Source: SG8-30 sp964406445
Lineage (GTDB): Bacteria; Pseudomonadota; Gammaproteobacteria; Steroidobacterales; Steroidobacteraceae
Assembly (NCBI GenBank): GCA_964406445.1
Contig: CAYORU010000016.1
Location: forward strand, 4,303-68,302
Reading direction: 5' to 3'
DNA length: 64,000 nucleotides
The position numbers and the translations under genes are program-made. Under the pieces are notes generated by a model, which searched no databases, was not told the origin of the DNA, and worked only from the letters and a program-made list of their open reading frames with translations. Each line of letters begins with the position of its first letter. Position 1 is the stretch's first letter. Shown here piece by piece: positions 15,703 through 23,496 of this stretch.

Positions 15703-16947
15703 ATGTCCGCAGCAGCCGCTTCGCTCGCCCGACCGGCCGACACCGCAGCAGACGGCGCCCCGCGTCCGCCCGCGCAGCTGCCGCTCGGCACGCTGCCGCA
15801 GCCCTGGCACACCATCGGCCGCCACGCGGCCCTGGCCCGGCTCTCGCACGACGAGCAGGCGCGGCTCGATGCCGCAGCTCACCTGAACCATTTCCTGGCG
15901 CAGCAGGTGGTGCCCGTGATGCGCCGGCGCTTCGAGGCTGCGGCCGCCGGCGCCGAGCCCGCGACCCGCGAGGCGGCCTGGTCGCTGCTCGAGCAGGACC
16001 CCGCGTTCGCGGTCTGGAGCCGGCTGCGGCGCGGCTCCATGGAGGCCCGCCAGCGCAGCGCCTTCGAGGCCGCCTTCCGCCAGCGCGAGGCGCTCGCCGG
16101 CGCGACCCGGGAACTCCTCGCGCAGGCAGGCACGCTCGAGCTCGATCCGGACCTCTCGCCCCCGGCATACCTGAAGGACACCCACGCCCACCTGATGCCC
16201 GGCGGCTACCTGTCGACGCACGGGCCCGACGACCTGACCGCCGGCGCCGCCTACGAGGCGTCCGTCTACTCGGTGGTGCCGGGCCGCTCCGGGCCCTACA
16301 GCGATGGTGCGGGGCGCGCCCTCGCCCGCTGGCTCGCCACCCGCTTCCCGTCGTTCGCGCCGCGGCGCATCCTCGACCTCGGCTGCGGAGCAGGGCTCAA
16401 CACCTGCGCGGTGGCGCAGGCCTTTCCCGATGCCGAGGTGATCGGCGTGGACGCCGGCGCGGGCATGCTGCGCTACGCCGCCGCCCGCGCCGCCTCGCTC
16501 GGCATCGCCAACGTCCGCTGGGTGCAGGCCGACATCGAGCGGCTGCCGGCGCGGCTCGGCCCCGTCGACCTCGCCTACACCGCGATCGTGCTGCACGAGA
16601 CCAGCCACGAGGCGCTGCGCAACGTCTTTCGAAGCTGCCGGGAGCGCCTCGCGCCGGGCGGGCTCACGCTGCACGTCGAGCAGCCCGCCTACCACGACCG
16701 CCCCTGGTTCGAGCAGTGCATGCGCGACTGGGACGGCCGCCACAACAACGAGCGGTTCTGGAGCCGGCTCTACGAGCTCGACCTGCGCGAGGAACTGGCC
16801 GGGGCGGGCTTCGCGCCGGCCCGGACCTTCCTCGACGCCATTTCCGCGGTGCCGTGGAACACCGATCCCGCCGCGCCCGGCCGGATGGAGGACTACGGCC
16901 GCACCGGCAACTGGCAGGTCGTCGGCGCGTGGAGGGAGAAAGCATGA
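15703..16947 (+). CDS. Class I SAM-dependent methyltransferase with long N-terminal region
   Basis: A 414-aa protein. Residues 1-160 are helical and charged without a recognised domain. Residues about 215-350 form a class I methyltransferase with motif I ILDLGCGAGLNT, the acidic loop VIGVDAGAGML and a post-II segment VDLAYTAIVLHE. The substrate is unknown; the region after the core (WDGRHNNERFWSRLYE) may form a substrate cap. It is divergent from the NhaR-like regulator and overlaps the next small gene by ATGA, so the two are co-translated. A small-molecule O- or C-methyltransferase is plausible, but nothing fixes it. Confidence 0.8.
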   Translation: MSAAAASLARPADTAADGAPRPPAQLPLGTLPQPWHTIGRHAALARLSHDEQARLDAAAHLNHFLAQQVVPVMRRRFEAAAAGAEPATREAAWSLLEQDPAFAVWSRLRRGSMEARQRSAFEAAFRQREALAGATRELLAQAGTLELDPDLSPPAYLKDTHAHLMPGGYLSTHGPDDLTAGAAYEASVYSVVPGRSGPYSDGAGRALARWLATRFPSFAPRRILDLGCGAGLNTCAVAQAFPDAEVIGVDAGAGMLRYAAARAASLGIANVRWVQADIERLPARLGPVDLAYTAIVLHETSHEALRNVFRSCRERLAPGGLTLHVEQPAYHDRPWFEQCMRDWDGRHNNERFWSRLYELDLREELAGAGFAPARTFLDAISAVPWNTDPAAPGRMEDYGRTGNWQVVGAWREKA

Positions 16948-17228
16948 GCGGCGCGACGCAGCCCGTCGCCGTGGCCGGCGCGCCGGCCCCGCGCTTCATG
17001 GCGGACGCCACGGTCGAGAAGCTCTGGGACGTGGTCGCGGCCTTGAGCACCGAACTCGCCGCGACGCGCGCGCGGCTCGACGCGCTGGAGCGGGTCCTCG
17101 CCGGCCAGGGCGCGATCGCGCCGGGCGCCGTCGACACCTGGCAGCCGCCGCCCGAGGCCGCGGTCGCCCGCGCAGAGGACCTGCAGGACTACACGCGCCG
17201 CGTCTTCGCCTCGCTCGCGAACGACTGA
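16944..17228 (+). CDS. Small coiled-coil protein co-translated with the methyltransferase
   Basis: A 94-aa protein I do not recognise. After a flexible Ala/Pro-rich start it has one long predicted helix with heptad character (VEKLWDVVAALSTELAATRA then RLDALERVLAGQ, about residues 24-54). A Pro-rich linker and a short C-terminal helix (DLQDYTRRVFASLAND) follow. There are no cysteines, membrane segments or catalytic motifs. The ATGA overlap with the upstream methyltransferase suggests a fixed stoichiometric partner, perhaps an oligomerisation or activating subunit. Confidence 0.75.
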   Translation: MSGATQPVAVAGAPAPRFMADATVEKLWDVVAALSTELAATRARLDALERVLAGQGAIAPGAVDTWQPPPEAAVARAEDLQDYTRRVFASLAND

Positions 17229-17274
17229 GCCGGGCTTCGCGCGACCCGCCCGTGGCGGGGCCGCTCGCGCGGGG

Positions 17275-17280
17275 TAGAAT
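17275..17280 (+). promoter_or_regulatory. Predicted -10 box for usp-apaG-apaH
   Basis: TAGAAT, 37 bases before the usp start, in an otherwise very GC-rich 88-bp gap. It is identical to the box ahead of dacA. It implies that usp, apaG and apaH have their own promoter after the insertion of the methyltransferase cassette. Confidence 0.45.
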
Positions 17281-17316
17281 GCCGCTGCCGGCGTTTCGCC
17301 GCGCCCGGAGCAGCGC

Positions 17317-17751
17317 ATGAGCCCGTACCGCAACATCCTGCTGGTCGTGGACCTGACCGAGGACAGCGCCACCATCGGCCAGCGCGCCCTCGCCGTGGCG
17401 CGCGACGCGGGCGCGAAGGTCTCGCTGCTGCACGTCGTCGAATACGTCCCGGTCGAGCCGATGGGCGAGACGCTGCTGCCGGCCGTGCAGATCGAGGAGG
17501 AGCTGGTCGCGAGGGCGCGCGAGCGCCTCGCGACGCTGGCCGGCCAGCTCGGCATGCCCGGGGCCGCGCAGCAGGTCGCGACCGGCAACATCAAGGCGGA
17601 GATCGTGCGGGCGGCAGAGGCGCAGGGCGCCGACCTGATCGTGCTCGGCTGCCGCGAGCGCCACGGCCTGTCGATCCTCGTCAACTTCACCGAGGACACC
17701 GTCCTGCACGCCGCGCCCTGCGACGTGCTGGCGGTGCGCCTGCGCGGCTGA
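17317..17751 (+). CDS. Universal stress protein, UspA type
   Basis: A 144-aa single-domain Usp: YRNILLVVDLTEDSA at the start, LLHVVEYVP after the second strand, and GADLIVLGCRERHGLS near residue 112. The ATP-binding Gly-Ser/Thr loop of ATP-type Usps is not present (GCRERHGLSILVNFTED), which places it with the non-ATP-binding UspA/UspC/UspD-like branch. Usps modulate survival under nutrient and oxidative stress. It lies 8 bp before apaG and probably shares its transcript. Confidence 0.92.
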   Translation: MSPYRNILLVVDLTEDSATIGQRALAVARDAGAKVSLLHVVEYVPVEPMGETLLPAVQIEEELVARARERLATLAGQLGMPGAAQQVATGNIKAEIVRAAEAQGADLIVLGCRERHGLSILVNFTEDTVLHAAPCDVLAVRLRG

Positions 17752-17759
17752 CGTCCCCC

Positions 17760-18137
17760 ATGCGCAAGAGCCGCGCCATCCTGGTGGACGTCAGCACCCG
17801 CTACCTCGACGACCAGTCCGACCCGGACGAGGACCGTTACGTCTTCGCCTACACCATCACCATCCGCAACCAGGGCGAGGTGCCGGCGCGGCTGCTGACC
17901 CGGCATTGGGTGATCACGGACGCCAACGGCAAGGTGCAGGAGGTGCGCGGCGACGGCGTCGTCGGCGAGCAGCCCTACCTCAAGCCCGGCCAGGGCTTCC
18001 GCTACACCTCGGGCGCCGTGCTCGAGACGCCGGTCGGGTCCATGCAGGGCAGCTACGGCATGGTGGACGACGACGGCGCCGCGTTCGACGCGCCGATCTC
18101 GCCGTTCACGCTCGCCATGCCCGGCACCCTGAACTGA
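17760..18137 (+). CDS. apaG: ApaG (DUF525) protein
   Basis: A 125-aa ApaG protein with an immunoglobulin-like beta-sandwich. Conserved parts are RYVFAYTITIRNQGEVPARL, RHWVITDANGKVQEVRGDGV, GEQPYLKPGQGFRYTSGA and GSMQGSYGMV. Its biochemical role is unclear, with reports of nucleotide or pyrophosphate binding. It is traditionally paired with apaH, which starts 15 bp downstream here. In many gammaproteobacteria it follows rsmA directly; in this genome it follows usp. Confidence 0.96.
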   Translation: MRKSRAILVDVSTRYLDDQSDPDEDRYVFAYTITIRNQGEVPARLLTRHWVITDANGKVQEVRGDGVVGEQPYLKPGQGFRYTSGAVLETPVGSMQGSYGMVDDDGAAFDAPISPFTLAMPGTLN

Positions 18138-18152
18138 GCCTGCCGCGCTCGG

Positions 18153-19001
18153 ATGGCCGTCTACGCGATCGGCGACATCCAGGGCTGCCACCTCGAGCTG
18201 CTGCGCCTCCTCGAGCGCCTGGCCTTCGACCCGGCGGTGGACCGGCTCTGGCTCACCGGCGACCTCGTCAACCGCGGCCCCGACTCGCTCGCCGTGCTGC
18301 GCTTCGTCCGCGGCCTCGGCGAGGCCGCCACGGTGGTGCTCGGCAACCACGACCTGCACCTGCTCGCGGTCGCCGCGGGCCTGAAGGCGCTCAAGCCCGG
18401 GGACGAGGGCCTGGCGCCGGTGCTCGCCGCGCCGGACTGCGATGCGCTGCTCGACTGGCTCGCCGGCCAGCCGCTGCTGCATCACGACGGGACGCTGGGC
18501 TGGACCATGGTCCACGCCGGCCTGCCGCCGCAGTGGGACCTGGCGACGGCGGCGGCCTGCGCAGCGGAAGTGCGCTCTGCGCTCGCCGCCGACCGCGAAG
18601 GCTTCCTCGCGCGGATGTACGGCAACCAGCCCGATTGCTGGGGCGAGGGCCTCGGGCCGGCCGAGCGGCACCGGTTCACGGTCAACTGCCTGACGCGGCT
18701 CAGGTTCGTGGACAACGCCGGCCGCCTGCTGCTCGCCTACAAGGGCACGGTCGAGGACGCGCCGGCCGGCGCGATCCCCTGGTTCCGCCACCCGGGACGA
18801 CGGTCCGCTGGCGAACGGATCGTGGCCGGCCACTGGTCGGCGCTCGGCTACCTCGACGAGGGCGGCGTGCTCGCGCTCGACACCGGCTGCGTGTGGGGCG
18901 GGTCGCTGTGCGCGGTGCGTCTCGACGCGCCCGGGCCGCCGGTTCGGGTCGCCTGCCGTGGCACGCTGCGGCCCGACGAGGACCGCGCAGGCGCCGAGTG
19001 A
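18153..19001 (+). CDS. apaH: Bis(5'-nucleosyl)-tetraphosphatase, symmetrical (ApaH)
   Basis: A 282-aa metallophosphoesterase that splits Ap4A into two ADP and also decaps Np4-capped RNA. It has the PPP-family metal motifs GDIQGCHLEL (GDxxG), LTGDLVNRGPDSL (GDxVDRG-like), VLGNHDLHLLA (GNHE/D), MVHAGLPPQWD and VAGHWSALG. Length is normal (E. coli 280). It is the last gene of the outer-membrane/apaGH run; the next gene is convergent after 6 bp. Confidence 0.97.
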   Translation: MAVYAIGDIQGCHLELLRLLERLAFDPAVDRLWLTGDLVNRGPDSLAVLRFVRGLGEAATVVLGNHDLHLLAVAAGLKALKPGDEGLAPVLAAPDCDALLDWLAGQPLLHHDGTLGWTMVHAGLPPQWDLATAAACAAEVRSALAADREGFLARMYGNQPDCWGEGLGPAERHRFTVNCLTRLRFVDNAGRLLLAYKGTVEDAPAGAIPWFRHPGRRSAGERIVAGHWSALGYLDEGGVLALDTGCVWGGSLCAVRLDAPGPPVRVACRGTLRPDEDRAGAE

Positions 19002-19007
19002 GGCGCC

Positions 19008-19574
19008 TCAGCGCCGCGCCGGGGCATCAGGATCCGGCAGGCCCTCGAGCACGTCGAAGCCGAGCACGAAGCTCGTGCCCGACAACTGGTGGGGAATGCA
19101 GCGGATGTCCGCCGACAGCCGGCGGGTCGTGAAGGCCGGCAGCACGCGGTCGCGGAACTGCTCGACCAGTTCGCAGTCGCCGAGCTCGAGCTCGCGCGGT
19201 TTCTTGCGCGTGAGGGCCACCGTCTTCCAGCGGGCCAGCACCGGCTCGCCCAGGTCCGTGTCGGCCGGCTTCGGCAAGGCGGCGGTGTGGAACACCATGC
19301 GCACCCGCGGGAAGGGCTCGACGCGGCCCGCCTGCTCGGTGCAGGCGCGCGTGAGGACCTTGAAGTCCGGGCGGGCGCCCGCCGCCTTCAGCAGCAGCTT
19401 CATCTTGCTGCGCAGGCCGTCGCAGCTGTAGCGGGTGGTGAAGCCCATGTAGGTGAACTCGATCTCGTGCCGCTGCCAGCTCGCCGCGACCTCGCGGCCG
19501 TCGGGCGACGCGGCCGGCGCCGCCAAGGGCAGCGACGCCAGCAGCAGCAACAGCACGGTACCAGTCCTCGGCAC
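19008..19574 (-). CDS. Secreted protein of unknown function
   Basis: A 188-aa protein I do not recognise. A signal peptide (VPRTGTVLLLLLASLPLAAP) is followed by a domain with five cysteines (SCDGLRSK, RACTE, GDCEL, DIRCIPH) that could form disulfides in the periplasm. A possible theme is TYMGFTTRYSCDGLRSKMK then FKVLTRACTEQAG. The GTG start at 19574 has AGGAG 11 bases upstream; ATG 19616 is an in-frame alternative with 14 extra residues before the signal. It is convergent with apaH and divergent from the cyclase gene. Confidence 0.7.
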   Translation of the reverse strand: MPRTGTVLLLLLASLPLAAPAASPDGREVAASWQRHEIEFTYMGFTTRYSCDGLRSKMKLLLKAAGARPDFKVLTRACTEQAGRVEPFPRVRMVFHTAALPKPADTDLGEPVLARWKTVALTRKKPRELELGDCELVEQFRDRVLPAFTTRRLSADIRCIPHQLSGTSFVLGFDVLEGLPDPDAPARR

Positions 19575-19691
19575 GGTCTCGAACGCTCCTCGAGGCGGGC
19601 AGCGCGGGGGGGGCATCCCGGGGGTATTGCGTAGACCGGACCCGCGGCCGGCGGTTCCGCGGACCTCGCCTGTGTCCGGGCGAGCCGTGGT

Positions 19692-19697
19692 TATACT
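19692..19697 (+). promoter_or_regulatory. Predicted -10 box for the cyclase-family gene
   Basis: TATACT, 28 bases before the ATG at 19726, in the divergent gap next to the secreted protein gene. It is one of the best -10 matches in the window. The -35 region is not obvious. Confidence 0.5.
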
Positions 19698-19725
19698 GGC
19701 GCCCGCGCCCTGACGGAAGCCCCGC

Positions 19726-20550
19726 ATGACCGTGATGCGCTTCGAGCTGGAGGGAAGGCGGCTGCTCGCGGATCTCGCCGATCCGCTGTCGGTGGCGATC
19801 CCGCTCGACTTCGGCGGGCCGCAGCCGGCGGCCTTCGGCGCGCCGCCGGCGGCCGCCCGGGTGCTGCGCGGGGCGGGGTTCGTCGGCGACACGCGCCAGG
19901 GCGGCAGCTGCAACTGCGAGGAGCTGACGCTCGCGCCGCACGGCAACGGCACGCACACCGAGTGCGTCGGCCACCTCACCGACGAGCGCGTGTCCGTGAG
20001 CGAGGCCGTGCGCGGCGGGCTGTGCCTGGCGCTGCTCGTTTCCGTCCGGCCGACGTCCGCCGCCGCGACGAGCGAGTCCACGGATCCTGCGCCCGAGCCC
20101 GGCGACCGGCTGATCACCGCGGCGGACCTCGCCTCGGCCGCGGCCGGTCATCGCGAGCTCACGCCGCGCGCGCTCGTCGTGCGCACGCTGCCGAACGGCG
20201 TCGAGCGCATGTCGCGCAGCTACGCCGGCCCGGCGCCGGCGCCCTACCTGACGCGCGAAGCCGCCGCCTGGCTGGTCGGGCGCGGCGTCGAGCACCTCGT
20301 GCTGGACGTGCCCTCCGCGGACCGGGCCTCCGACGGCGGCCGGCTGACCGCCCACCGGACCTTCTTCGGCCTGCCGCCGGGCAGCCACCGCGCGCACGAC
20401 GCCACGCGCCCGCTCGCGAGCATCACCGAGCTCGCCTACATCGCGCCGACCATCCGCGACGGCTGGTACCTGCTGAACCTGCAGCTGCCCGCGTTCCTCA
20501 CCGACGCCGCGCCGAGCCGGCCGATCCTGTTCCCGGTCAGGTTCGAGTAG
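19726..20550 (+). CDS. Cyclase-family (kynurenine formamidase-like) metal-dependent hydrolase
   Basis: A 274-aa protein of the cyclase/KynB family (Pfam Cyclase). The family metal site HxGTHxD appears as HGNGTHTECVGH near residue 83, with Glu in place of Asp. A second conserved segment near the C-terminus is AHDATRPLASITEL. Members include bacterial arylformamidase, isatin hydrolase and uncharacterised amidases. The KynB substrate motif is not intact and there are no other tryptophan genes here, so the substrate is open. It begins at ATG 19726; M4 is an alternative. Confidence 0.8.
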   Translation: MTVMRFELEGRRLLADLADPLSVAIPLDFGGPQPAAFGAPPAAARVLRGAGFVGDTRQGGSCNCEELTLAPHGNGTHTECVGHLTDERVSVSEAVRGGLCLALLVSVRPTSAAATSESTDPAPEPGDRLITAADLASAAAGHRELTPRALVVRTLPNGVERMSRSYAGPAPAPYLTREAAAWLVGRGVEHLVLDVPSADRASDGGRLTAHRTFFGLPPGSHRAHDATRPLASITELAYIAPTIRDGWYLLNLQLPAFLTDAAPSRPILFPVRFE

Positions 20551-20654
20551 GTGCGCGGCAAGCGAACCAGGGCGCCGGGGCGCTTCGGGCGGGCGATTGA
20601 GCCGACCCGCGACCCGCTGTTTGCGGGCGAGGCGGCGCTGCTGAAGTCGCTGCC

Positions 20655-21239
20655 ATGGCGGCGGCGGCCAGGCCCACGGCGGTAGACAGGTCGCCGTCAG
20701 GAATGACATCCGCCGACTCTCGAGAGGCACCACGACCGTTCCTGATCCGGGCCGAGGCTCCGGGCGATGCCCCCGCCATCGATGGCCTGATCCGGCGCGC
20801 GTTTGCTGACGATCCGCATGGCTCCCACAACGAAGAGCGCATCGTCCGCGCGCTGCGGGCCGCAGGCGCCCTGTCCGTGTCGCTGGTTGCCGGGCAGGGT
20901 GATGCGATCATCGGGCACGTGGCCTTCTCGCCCGTCGCCGTCGGCTCTGGCGCGCAGCGCTGGTATGGGCTCGGTCCGCTGGCGGTCGAGCCCGCGTTCC
21001 AGCAACGCGGCATCGGCAGCGCGCTCGTCGAGGCCGGGCTTGCCGAGCTCGAGGCCCTTGCGGCCGCTGGCTGCGTCGTGCTGGGTGAGCCCGGTTACTA
21101 CGGCCGCTTCGGCTTCAGGGTCGTCGAGGGCCTCGTGTATCCAGGCCCGCCCCCGGAATACTTCCTCGGCAAGGTGCTCGACGGCGTGCCGCCGACGGGC
21201 GTGGTCGAGTACCATGACGCCTTCTCGATCGAGCCCTGA
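20655..21239 (+). CDS. GNAT-family N-acetyltransferase (YhbS-like)
   Basis: A 194-aa acetyltransferase. The GNAT core runs from about residue 28 (FLIRAEAPGDAPAIDGLIRR) to 175. WYGLGPLAVEPAFQQRGIGSALV contains the acetyl-CoA pyrophosphate loop (Q-x-x-G-I/V-G-S/A), and GEPGYYGRFGFRVVEG is characteristic of the YhbS group. The acceptor is unknown. The start may be ATG 20655 or ATG 20703; the second matches the family N-terminus better. The 104 bp before it hold only a short doubtful frame. Confidence 0.85.
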   Translation: MAAAARPTAVDRSPSGMTSADSREAPRPFLIRAEAPGDAPAIDGLIRRAFADDPHGSHNEERIVRALRAAGALSVSLVAGQGDAIIGHVAFSPVAVGSGAQRWYGLGPLAVEPAFQQRGIGSALVEAGLAELEALAAAGCVVLGEPGYYGRFGFRVVEGLVYPGPPPEYFLGKVLDGVPPTGVVEYHDAFSIEP

Positions 21240-21368
21240 GCGCCCGCCCGCGCCGCGCGGTGGGAGCCGAACGTGATCCCGGTCATGTTCCGGCATCGCC
21301 TGCTGTCGATGCGGGCACGTGACGCGGGTGCGCTGATGAGGGTTCGCCGGGCCTGAGGAGGTCCTCGA

Positions 21369-21680
21369 ATGTACGGGCTCATCGGCAAGCTGCGGGCCGT
21401 TGCGGGCAAACGGGACGAGCTGGCATCCATTCTCCTCGAAGGCACCGCCGCCATGCCGGGAAGCCTGAGCTACGTCGTCGCGGCCGACGCCGGCGACGAG
21501 AACGCGCTGTGGGTGACGGAGGTCTGGGACTCGCAGGAAAGTCACCGTGCTTCGCTCGGGCTGCCTGCCGTGAAGCAGGCGATCGCCCGCGGCCGGCCGC
21601 TGATCGCCGGCTTCGGCGAGCGATTCGAGACCCTGCCGCTCGGCGGGACCGGGCTTGCCGACGCGACGGACGCGTCCTGA
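21369..21680 (+). CDS. Antibiotic biosynthesis monooxygenase (ABM/YgiN-like) family protein
   Basis: A 103-aa ferredoxin-like dimeric alpha+beta barrel protein. MYGLIGKLRAVAGKRDELASILLEG, LSYVVAADAGDENALWVTEVWDSQESH and the following helix are typical of the quinol monooxygenase (YgiN)/ABM family. A strong GAGGAGG ribosome site lies upstream. Many such proteins act on quinones or polyketide-like aromatics, or are heme-degrading; no residue visible here chooses among these. Confidence 0.85.
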   Translation: MYGLIGKLRAVAGKRDELASILLEGTAAMPGSLSYVVAADAGDENALWVTEVWDSQESHRASLGLPAVKQAIARGRPLIAGFGERFETLPLGGTGLADATDAS

Positions 21681-21731
21681 CGCGATTGCTGCCGTGACGC
21701 GGCCCGAGGCGATCCGCGCCGGAACTTCGAC

Positions 21732-22211
21732 ATGGCCAGAACATGTGAGGCGAGCTTGCTGATACGCCCCGGCGGACTCGACGAGCCGAAGGTGCAGGCG
21801 CTGTTGCGCTCGCACCTCGACGAGATGCACTCGCTTTCGCCGCCGGAGAGTGTCCACGCGCTGGGCCTCGAGGGCCTGCGGCGGCCGGAGCTGACCTTCT
21901 GGAGCGCCTGGCGCGACGGCGAGCTGCTCGGCTGCGGCGCCCTCAAGGCGCTTTCAGCGAGCCACGGCGAGGTCAAGTCCATGCGCACCGCGCCCGGGTG
22001 GCGTCGGCAGGGCGTCGGCCGGCAGCTCATGCTGACGATCCTCGACGAGGCCGGGCGGCGCGGCTACGGCCGGCTGAGCCTCGAGACCGGCTCGGCCCCG
22101 GCCTTCGAGCCGAGCCGCAGGCTGTATGAGCGCTTCGGGTTCACGTACTGTCCGCCCTTCGCCGACTACCGCGAGGATCCGAACAGCGTCTTCATGACGC
22201 GGCCCCTCTGA
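21732..22211 (+). CDS. GNAT-family N-acetyltransferase (YsnE-like)
   Basis: A 159-aa acetyltransferase. The core has FWSAWRDGELLGCGALKAL and GEVKSMRTAPGWRRQGVGRQLMLTIL, with the acetyl-CoA loop RRQGVG. LSLETGSAPAFEPSRRLYERFGFTYCPPFADYREDPNSVFM follows as two segments matching the YsnE/PapC-like branch, some members of which act on indole-3-acetate-related or amino acids. It stands alone in a run of small same-strand enzymes with gaps of 50-140 bp, so operon membership is doubtful. Confidence 0.86.
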   Translation: MARTCEASLLIRPGGLDEPKVQALLRSHLDEMHSLSPPESVHALGLEGLRRPELTFWSAWRDGELLGCGALKALSASHGEVKSMRTAPGWRRQGVGRQLMLTILDEAGRRGYGRLSLETGSAPAFEPSRRLYERFGFTYCPPFADYREDPNSVFMTRPL

Positions 22212-22352
22212 CGGATCCGGCATCGACGGCGGCGCGGGATTCATGGAGGATCCGGTGGGCAGGCAGGCGCTGGTGCCCTCGCGGCCAGTTCGCTTGCCCC
22301 GTCCGCCCGGCGGCGATGCGCCGCAACCAGACAGCCAGTGAGGCCCTGACGC

Positions 22353-23030
22353 ATGCTGACGCTGCACATCGCCAACAGGAACTACTCGTCGTGGTCGTTG
22401 CGGCCTTGGGTGCTGATGCGCGAGCTCGGCATCCCGTTCGAGGAGAAGCTCCATCCCTTCGGGCAGGGCGCGCCGTTCACCTCCTTCTCGCCGAGCGGCA
22501 AGGTGCCCTGCCTGGTCGACGGCGACACCGTCGTGTGGGACTCGCTCGCGATCGTCGAGTATCTCGCCGAGCTGTACCCCGCCGTCTGGCCGGCGGCGGC
22601 CCGGGCGCGCGCCTTCGCACGCTGCGCCGCGGCCGAGATGCACTCCGGCTTCCAGGCGCTGCGGAACACCTGCAGCATGACTTGCGGCCAGCGCATCCGC
22701 CTGCACGGCGTTTCCGCCGCGCTCGCGGCCGACCTCGCCCGCCTCGAGGCGCTGTGGAGCGAGGGCCTCGCGCGCTTCGGCGGGCCGTTCCTCGCCGGCA
22801 ACGCCTTCGGCGCGGCGGACGCCTTCTTCGCGCCCGTGGCCTTCCGTCTGCAGACCTACTCGCCGCCGGTGTCGGCGCGGGCCGAGGCCTATGCCGGCCG
22901 CCTTCTCGGACTGCCCTCGATGCGCGCGTGGTACGAGGCGGCGCTCGCCGAGCCCTGGCGCGACGAGCCGCACGAGGCCGAGGTGCGGGCGGTCGGGACG
23001 GTCACCCGCGACCTGCGGCGCGTGGCGTGA
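22353..23030 (+). CDS. Glutathione S-transferase family protein
   Basis: A 225-aa two-domain GST. The thioredoxin-like N-domain (residues 1-80) starts LTLHIANRNYSSWSLRPWV, where the Ser after the first strand is the likely thiolate-stabilising residue. It contains GKVPCLVDGD (cis-Pro) and VWDSLAIVEYLAE (glutathione gamma-Glu binding). The helical C-domain carries GNAFGAADAFFAPVAFRL, the N-capping box. It resembles the YfcF/YfcG-like and maleylacetoacetate isomerase-like bacterial classes. Substrate unknown. Confidence 0.92.
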   Translation: MLTLHIANRNYSSWSLRPWVLMRELGIPFEEKLHPFGQGAPFTSFSPSGKVPCLVDGDTVVWDSLAIVEYLAELYPAVWPAAARARAFARCAAAEMHSGFQALRNTCSMTCGQRIRLHGVSAALAADLARLEALWSEGLARFGGPFLAGNAFGAADAFFAPVAFRLQTYSPPVSARAEAYAGRLLGLPSMRAWYEAALAEPWRDEPHEAEVRAVGTVTRDLRRVA

Positions 23031-23079
23031 CGGGCGCCTGACGGCGGCGCGGCGCCACGGGGCCAAGGGACGAGCCGGC

Positions 23080-23496
23080 ATGCGCAGGTCGACGCTCGCC
23101 TACCTGTGGGCATCGCCCTGCTCCGCCGTCGGCCTGGCACTGGGTCTTCTCGCGGTGGCGGGCGGCGCCCGCTTCACGCGCCGCGCGGGCGTGCTCGAGA
23201 TCGCCCCGCCTCAGGCGAGGCCGCGCCGGCTCCGGCTGCCGTTCGTCGCCATCACGCTCGGGCACGTGGTGCTCGGCCGCTCGGCGGGCGACCTCGAGCG
23301 CCTGCGCGGGCACGAGCACGCGCACGTCGCGCAGTACGAGCGCTGGGGACCGCTGTTCTTCGTCGCCTACCCGCTGGCGAGCCTCGTCGCGCTGCTTCGC
23401 AGCGGGCGCCCCTACTGGGACAACGCGTTCGAGGTCGAGGCGCGGGCCGTCGCGAGGCAGGGGCTCAATCCCGCCGTTCGAGCGTCAGGAAGCTGA
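23080..23496 (+). CDS. Small membrane protein with a HEHAH metal-binding-like motif
   Basis: A 138-aa protein with a hydrophobic N-terminal segment (residues about 8-30) and a second one at about 88-105. Between them lies RGHEHAHVAQYERWGPLFF, and near the end YWDNAFEVEARAVA. A HExxH-like site plus a later Glu in an NxFExEA context looks like a reduced membrane metallopeptidase; the same combination recurs in small uncharacterised bacterial proteins. Here the first motif is H-E-H-A-H, so it fits HExxH. ATG 23080 is chosen; the longer frame overlaps gst. Its last 32 bases overlap convergent folA. Confidence 0.7.
   Translation: MRRSTLAYLWASPCSAVGLALGLLAVAGGARFTRRAGVLEIAPPQARPRRLRLPFVAITLGHVVLGRSAGDLERLRGHEHAHVAQYERWGPLFFVAYPLASLVALLRSGRPYWDNAFEVEARAVARQGLNPAVRASGS

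Noticed and set aside
20551..20685. 44-aa frame starting with GTG directly after the cyclase stop
   Set aside because: It is Arg/Pro/Gly-rich with no domain and no ribosome site, and it overlaps the GNAT start. It could be a gene remnant but is unsupported.
21271..21356. Short GTG frame between the two small enzymes
   Set aside because: At about 27 residues with no motif or conservation visible, it is most likely chance.
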